25,963 nucleotides of DNA from Acidobacteriota bacterium (GTDB lineage Bacteria > Acidobacteriota > Vicinamibacteria > Vicinamibacterales > Vicinamibacteraceae): the NCBI GenBank assembly GCA_023429845.1, contig JAEZCY010000116.1, positions 1 through 25,963 of the forward strand, written 5' to 3'. Shown piece by piece: positions 21,841 through 25,963 of the stretch. The notes beneath the pieces were generated by a model. The model saw nothing but the letters and a program-made list of their open reading frames with translations. It ran no database searches and was not told the DNA's origin. Position 1 is the stretch's first letter; every line of letters begins with the position of its first letter. The position numbers were made by a program, and so were the translations under genes.

Positions 21841-24614
21841 TGAGCACACGCGAGGAGTTGACCCGCCTGGCCGAGAAGTTCCTGCGCCAGGGCCGCGTGG
21901 ACGACGCCATCACGCACTACCAGTCGGCGGCCGCGATGGCACCCGTGGACTGGGGCGTGGTCAAGCAGTTGGCAGACGTGTTGGAGCGTGCCGGCCAGCG
22001 TGAAGGCGCAGCGGTCCAGTTCTGTCGCTGGGCCGACCATCTCTTCGCCGAGGGATTCCATTCCAAGGCCGCAGCCCTCTACAAGAAGGTCCTCAAACTC
22101 GAGCCGATCCACGAGCATGCCTTGTGGCAGTTGGCCGAGGTGTCGCTCGCGCTGAAGCTGAAGGCGGACGCGCGCGTGGCGCTGCAGCGCGTGATCGACC
22201 TCAGGCAGCGGCGCCACGATACCGAGGGCGTCGCCATCGCCCGCGCTCGGCTGGACGCCGTCGAGGCCGCACCCGGCGCAACCGCGTTCGGCGGACACGC
22301 AGCGCTGGCGGCGGCCAGAGCCGTCGTGCCGGATCCCGTGGCGACAATGCCGTTGGCCGCCTTGCGGCCGACGCCAGAGGCGCCGCACGAACCGAGTCCG
22401 GAGCCAGTTTCAGAGCCCGTGGCAACCGAGACCGCGGACGCACCCGTCGCGCAATACGCCGACGTGACGATCCCCGTCCCGAAAGCGGACGGGATCGCCG
22501 AGGCGCTTGCGGCACTGCGTGGCCGGGAGCAGGTCGATGACGGGACGGACCTCGCGACCGTCCCAGGGAACATCTCTGCCGCCGTCCCCTGGGGCGACTC
22601 GGGGATCGACTCGGGGATCGACTCGGGGACCAACTCCGGGGCCGACTCCAGCGCGGACTCGGCGGCCGGCGCCCCCTCGACCGGTCGCGGATCGGACCAT
22701 CCGGCAGACCAGGTGTTCCTCGCGGAGTCGCCGATCCTGGACCGTACCTGGATGAACCTCGCGGCCCCGGACCCGGCCGGAGCGGATCCGCACAACTGGC
22801 ATGACGTCCTGACTACGGAGGCACCGACGGCGACCGGCCTGACCGCTGACGCCTTGACCGCGGACGCCTTGCCGGATCCCGAGAACGACCTCGCGTCGTC
22901 GCCCGACAGTGGCTTCGCGCAACCGGCTGCCGTGGTGGAGGAGACGGCGCGTGAGTCCGCTCTCGCACGGGCGATTGTGCCGCCGGTGGACGACGTGCAC
23001 ACCAGCGACCACGCGCACGACGCGCTCGGGTCGCTCGATGCATGGCTCGGTGAGGTGTCGCCTCCGGTCTTCCGTGCCCCGCCGCCGACGGCCTCCTCCG
23101 ACTCCGGATTCGACTGGGCGGACCTGCTGGGGCGCGACGTTGCCGACGCTGCGTGCATGCCCGCGCTCACAACCGCAGCCAGCCCTGTTGCCGCCCTCCC
23201 GTCCTCGGACCGCGACGCCGAGACGAGGGCCGCGGCCGAGCCGCAGCGCGAAGCCGAAGCTCCCGTCCTGCGTGCTGTGACCGAAGTGCAGCCGAAGAGC
23301 ACCGAGGCTCCCCCCGTGAGCGCGCCGATGTTCTCGGTGTCGAACGACTGGGTCACTGGCGCGTCCGCGCTACGGGACGTCGGCCGCGCGGCCGTGCACG
23401 CAGGAGACGCGCACGTGCTGGCCGACGAGCTGCCTGAGTTGTTCGTCTCACGCGGGCGCCTGGCGCCGCCGCTGATCGAGGCGACCCTCTCGCCCCAGCT
23501 CTCGATCGCCGGCCACGAACCCGACGCATCATCCGGCGTCGCTGACATCGACGTGCTGTCCGAAGCCTCCGCGCAGCGACCCGAACCGGTGAGCATCGTG
23601 GTTGCCGCAGCGGCGACCGACCCGCCGCCAGCTGAGAACGCCGGTGATGTGCGAGCGCACGACACGGGCGATACGGTTGACGGGGAGGCGAGTGGCGGCC
23701 ACCCGAGTGGCGAGGTGACGTGCGAGCCCGAGTCGGCTGACGCGCCGGTGGTGCACGAGACGGTGGACGAGGAGATCGACCTCACGCAGTTGCTCGAGGA
23801 GTTGCGTCAGTGGGACACGGTGCTGCCCGATGCGCCCGTTCGCATCGACGCACCCGCCCGCACCGACCTGCACGGGCATGTCGCGCCACCGCCAGGTTCT
23901 CCCCCCGCAGACACGCCTCCCCCAACGATGGAGGCGCCGCCGCCCGACAATCGGCCTGCGCCGACGCCGTCGTCGGTCGAACCTGCCGTGGCGGTCGCGT
24001 CGGCATCGGCTCCGGGCGACCCCGCTGCCCCTGTCGCGTCGGACCCTGCAACGTGGGGCACGCTCGAATTGCCGTCGGCCGCGGAGGCCACCCCATCGAG
24101 CCAGACGGCAACTGACTTGGAACCCCGACCCGAGCCAGAGCCTCCGCCGCTCGACCCGCCCGTGTCCTCACCCGGTGAGGGCACCGTCGACCTGGACGCG
24201 GTGTTTGCCGACCTTCAGCGCCAGACCGACACACGCGTGCTGGCCGAGCAGCAGCTCGCGGCGGGCCGGGTGTTCCTCGCCGCAGGCCTGGCGGCCGAGG
24301 CCGCACGTGCGTTCGAGCGCGCCTCGCTCGAACCCCGGTCACGCTTTGCCGCGTCGCAGGCGTTGGCCGAGTTGCACCGGTCTCGCGGCCAGGTGCTGGA
24401 AGCGGTCAGCTGGTACGAGCAGGCGTCCATGGCACCGGTGCCTGATGCTGCTCCCAAGCGCGCGGTGCTGTACGATCTGGCGGAGTCGCTGGAAGCGCTC
24501 GGCGAGACCGATCGTGCTCTCGGGGTCTTGCTCGATCTGCTGTCGCAGGTCGAGGACTATCGTGATGCACGCGCACGCCTCGACCGATTGCTGCGCGTCG
24601 ACGCCGGAGGCTAG
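21840..24614 (+). CDS. Large TPR protein with long disordered centre
   Basis: A 924-residue protein with no signal peptide, probably cytoplasmic. Residues 1-145 form helical TPR-like repeats (LAEKFLRQGRVDDAITHYQ, YKKVLKLEPIHEHALWQLAE). Residues about 150-780 are low-complexity, rich in Ala, Pro, Asp, Glu, Ser and Thr, and almost certainly disordered. Residues about 795-920 form a second TPR-like region (AAGRVFLAAGLAAEAARAFE, LAELHRSRGQVLEAVSWYE). Within the linker are isolated hydrophobic/acidic motifs near 398-406, 424-430, 643-659 and 783-792. A 12-base tandem repeat encodes part of it (near residue 253). It probably acts as a scaffold or adaptor, but the partner is unknown. It starts in a one-base overlap with the rnhB stop. 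Confidence 0.85.
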   Translation: MSTREELTRLAEKFLRQGRVDDAITHYQSAAAMAPVDWGVVKQLADVLERAGQREGAAVQFCRWADHLFAEGFHSKAAALYKKVLKLEPIHEHALWQLAEVSLALKLKADARVALQRVIDLRQRRHDTEGVAIARARLDAVEAAPGATAFGGHAALAAARAVVPDPVATMPLAALRPTPEAPHEPSPEPVSEPVATETADAPVAQYADVTIPVPKADGIAEALAALRGREQVDDGTDLATVPGNISAAVPWGDSGIDSGIDSGTNSGADSSADSAAGAPSTGRGSDHPADQVFLAESPILDRTWMNLAAPDPAGADPHNWHDVLTTEAPTATGLTADALTADALPDPENDLASSPDSGFAQPAAVVEETARESALARAIVPPVDDVHTSDHAHDALGSLDAWLGEVSPPVFRAPPPTASSDSGFDWADLLGRDVADAACMPALTTAASPVAALPSSDRDAETRAAAEPQREAEAPVLRAVTEVQPKSTEAPPVSAPMFSVSNDWVTGASALRDVGRAAVHAGDAHVLADELPELFVSRGRLAPPLIEATLSPQLSIAGHEPDASSGVADIDVLSEASAQRPEPVSIVVAAAATDPPPAENAGDVRAHDTGDTVDGEASGGHPSGEVTCEPESADAPVVHETVDEEIDLTQLLEELRQWDTVLPDAPVRIDAPARTDLHGHVAPPPGSPPADTPPPTMEAPPPDNRPAPTPSSVEPAVAVASASAPGDPAAPVASDPATWGTLELPSAAEATPSSQTATDLEPRPEPEPPPLDPPVSSPGEGTVDLDAVFADLQRQTDTRVLAEQQLAAGRVFLAAGLAAEAARAFERASLEPRSRFAASQALAELHRSRGQVLEAVSWYEQASMAPVPDAAPKRAVLYDLAESLEALGETDRALGVLLDLLSQVEDYRDARARLDRLLRVDAGG
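22596..22664 (+). repeat. 12-base tandem repeat inside the TPR-protein gene
   Basis: Units GACTCGGGGATC (two exact), GACTCGGGGACC, AACTCCGGGGCC, GACTCCAGCGCG and a last GACTCGGCG, decaying to the right. They encode a Ser-Gly-Asp-rich run (GDSGIDSGIDSGTNSGADS). The decay suggests recent slippage expansion within the disordered linker. Confidence 0.85.
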
Positions 24615-24634
24615 TCGTTTCCCTGTTCAGTCGC

Positions 24635-24874
24635 GTGCTGCTGGCCCTGTACCTGCTCGAGGCCGGTCTGCTGCTCATCCTGGCGCCCTGGTCCCGTTTC
24701 TGGGAGCGCAACTATTTCGCGGCTGTCGCGCCGGTCGTCGCCGACTGGCTGACGCACGCGTACGTGAAGGGTGCGGTGACGGGCGTTGGCATCGTGAGCG
24801 TCGCGGCCGCGCTCGTCGAGATCGGCGACATGCTCTCGCGCCGCTCATCGTCGCCTCCCGAACCGGGCGTGTAG
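24635..24874 (+). CDS. Small two-helix membrane protein, unknown function
   Basis: A 79-residue protein starting at GTG 24635 (MLLALYLLEAGLLLILAPWS). One hydrophobic helix lies at residues 1-18 and a second near 45-66 (KGAVTGVGIVSVAAALVEIG), joined by a short aromatic loop with WERNYF. The C-terminus is Ser/Pro-rich. I do not recognise the family. The start is uncertain by a few codons because no ribosome binding site is clear. It begins 20 bases after the TPR gene and ends one base before the TenI/ThiE-like gene, so the tight packing supports it being real. Confidence 0.6.
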   Translation: MLLALYLLEAGLLLILAPWSRFWERNYFAAVAPVVADWLTHAYVKGAVTGVGIVSVAAALVEIGDMLSRRSSSPPEPGV

Positions 24875-24875
24875 C

Positions 24876-25526
24876 ATGTGGCCACCGCGCACGATGGTGA
24901 TCACGGACCGCAGCCGGGTGCCGGGCGGAGACGCCGCGCTGGTGGCCTTCGTGGCGGCAGCCGCAAGGGCCGGTGTCGACGCCGTGCAAATCCGCGAGCG
25001 GGATTGGGACGACAGGCGCCTCTGGCAGGTGACGCGCGCGATGCGCGCAGCGGTGGTCGAGACGCGGTGCCGGCTGCTCGTGAACGAGCGGGCGCACGTG
25101 GCGTGGGCTGCGGGCGCGCACGGTGTGCACCTGCGCGGCACGGGGATGCCCGCGCCACGGCTGCGGCGCGTGCAGCCAGCGGGTGCGCTGATCGGGCGTT
25201 CGGTTCACGTGGACGATGAGCCGGGAGTGGCGGCGGGGACCGACTACGTGCTCTTCGGCATGGTGTTTCCGTCAGCGTCCAAGGCGCCGGGCACGCCGCC
25301 CGCCGGTGTGGCGGCACTGGCGAGGTGGACGGCGCGGGCGACAGGAGCGGTGATGGCGGTGGGCGGCGTCGATCTCACGCGCTGCGCCGAGGTGCGCCAG
25401 GCTGGCGCCTGCGGTGTCGCCGGTATCGACCTGTTCGCATCGGCTTACGCGCGCGGCGACGACACGCTGGCGCGCACGGTGCGGGACATACACGCGGTGT
25501 TTGGAGACGAGGGGCGGACCGAGTGA
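24876..25526 (+). CDS. TenI/ThiE-like protein (thiamine phosphate synthase superfamily)
   Basis: A 216-residue TIM-barrel protein of the ThiE/TenI family. Visible family parts are VQIRERDWDD (37-46), LLVNERAHVAWAAGAHGVHL (67-86), GRSVH (107-111), YVLFGMVFPSASK (124-136) and AVGGVDL (161-167). It departs from true ThiE: the usual Asn-Asp pair is Asn70-Glu71, and the Asp expected after GVHL (HLGQD) is absent (HLRGTG). It looks closer to TenI (GRSVH, YVLFG) but has Met129 where B. subtilis TenI, from memory, has the catalytic His in FGHVF. A thiamine-related role is likely by family, but the exact reaction is open. No other thi gene is in the window. Confidence 0.8.
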   Translation: MWPPRTMVITDRSRVPGGDAALVAFVAAAARAGVDAVQIRERDWDDRRLWQVTRAMRAAVVETRCRLLVNERAHVAWAAGAHGVHLRGTGMPAPRLRRVQPAGALIGRSVHVDDEPGVAAGTDYVLFGMVFPSASKAPGTPPAGVAALARWTARATGAVMAVGGVDLTRCAEVRQAGACGVAGIDLFASAYARGDDTLARTVRDIHAVFGDEGRTE

Positions 25527-25963
25527 CGGTGGGCGAGCGACTGCGGGAAGCACGTGAGCGCCAGAAAGTCTCCCTGCATGCGATTGCAGAGAAGACCAAC
25601 ATCTCCGTGCGCTTTCTCGATGCCATCGAGAAGAACCAGTTCGAGAAGTTGCCGGGAGGCATCTTCACGCGGGGGTTCATCCGGTCGTATGCGATGCAGG
25701 TCGGACTCGACCCGGATGCGGCCGTCGCCCACTTCCTTGCCGATGAGCCCGGCGAACGTGACGAGACCGACGCCGGCGTGACGCGCGAGCGGGAGGGGCT
25801 TGGTCTGATCGCCGTGTTCGCAGGCGGCCTCATCCTCGTCGCGTTGACGCTCACGCTGATCTACATGTTCGCGCCCGACTGGCTGCGGTCGGGGCGCAGC
25901 GCGCCGGGCCAGCTCGAGGAGATTACCGATCCGGCCGCACCTTCGGCCGGCAGCCCCGACACG
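25523..25963 (+). CDS. RodZ-like HTH membrane protein, N-terminal part, cut by window edge
   Basis: 147 codons are visible from a GTG at 25523 that overlaps the stop of the preceding gene (GTGA). Residues 1-75 form the RodZ/HTH_25-type helix-turn-helix domain: GERLREARERQKVSLHAIAE, FLDAIEKNQFEKLPGGIFTR and GFIRSYAMQVGLDPD. One membrane helix follows at about 92-115 (GLIAVFAGGLILVALTLTLI), then a Pro/Ser-rich periplasmic start. RodZ links MreB to the membrane in rod-shaped cells. The C-terminal DUF4115 domain that would settle the assignment lies outside the window. Confidence 0.82.
   Translation, partial: MTVGERLREARERQKVSLHAIAEKTNISVRFLDAIEKNQFEKLPGGIFTRGFIRSYAMQVGLDPDAAVAHFLADEPGERDETDAGVTREREGLGLIAVFAGGLILVALTLTLIYMFAPDWLRSGRSAPGQLEEITDPAAPSAGSPDT

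Noticed and set aside
22079..23785. A 568-codon minus-strand Ser/Ala-rich frame opposite the TPR gene
   Set aside because: It mirrors the low-complexity linker of the real gene. It has no start context or motif.

Overview
The window is a GC-rich, tightly packed chromosomal stretch of housekeeping genes. The gene set points to a Gram-negative-type bacterium: groESL under HrcA/CIRCE-type operators, DUF4390-NtrY-NtrX, pgpA-cinA-plsY-gpsA, ftsY-ribD-ribE-ribBA and ffh-rpsP-khpA-rimM-trmD-rplS-rnhB. High GC, many ATGA/GTGA start-stop overlaps, an NtrYX pair, a short Fis-like protein beside purC and short-period intergenic repeats would fit Acidobacteriota (a Vicinamibacteria-like lineage). That placement is an inference, not something read directly from the sequence. 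I see no phage, insertion sequence, CRISPR array, tRNA or rRNA, and no gene-free stretch longer than 300 bases.

Layout. Positions 1-3214 lie on the minus strand and read, in transcription order: a DUF4097-type envelope protein, purC, a small Fis-type HTH protein, then groES and groEL (groEL runs off the left edge). groESL has its own sigma70-like promoter framed by two CIRCE-like inverted repeats. From 3268 to the right edge everything is on the plus strand. First come a flippase-like membrane protein, nrdR, a DUF4390 protein and the NtrY/NtrX two-component pair, almost all overlapping or within a few bases of each other. Next come a zinc-ribbon/RDD membrane protein, pgpA, cinA, plsY and gpsA (phospholipid and NAD-salvage functions), then ftsY coupled to ribD, ribE and ribBA. 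A 214-bp intergenic region with hairpins, a heptamer repeat and a promoter separates these from ffh and the classical ribosome-maturation operon. A second, octamer-based inverted repeat lies between rplS and rnhB. The right end carries a 924-residue TPR protein with a very long disordered centre, a small membrane protein, a divergent TenI/ThiE-like protein and the N-terminal half of a RodZ-like protein.

Together the plus-strand genes cover membrane biogenesis (PlsY, GpsA, PgpA, flippase-like protein), co-translational protein targeting (both SRP GTPases, FtsY and Ffh), riboflavin synthesis except lumazine synthase, and ribosome/tRNA maturation. I found no convincing undescribed multi-gene system. 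The points most worth a second look are the dual operator of groESL, the octamer inverted repeat before rnhB, the TPR protein with short hydrophobic motifs spaced along its linker, and the TenI/ThiE homologue that lacks the key residues of both families.
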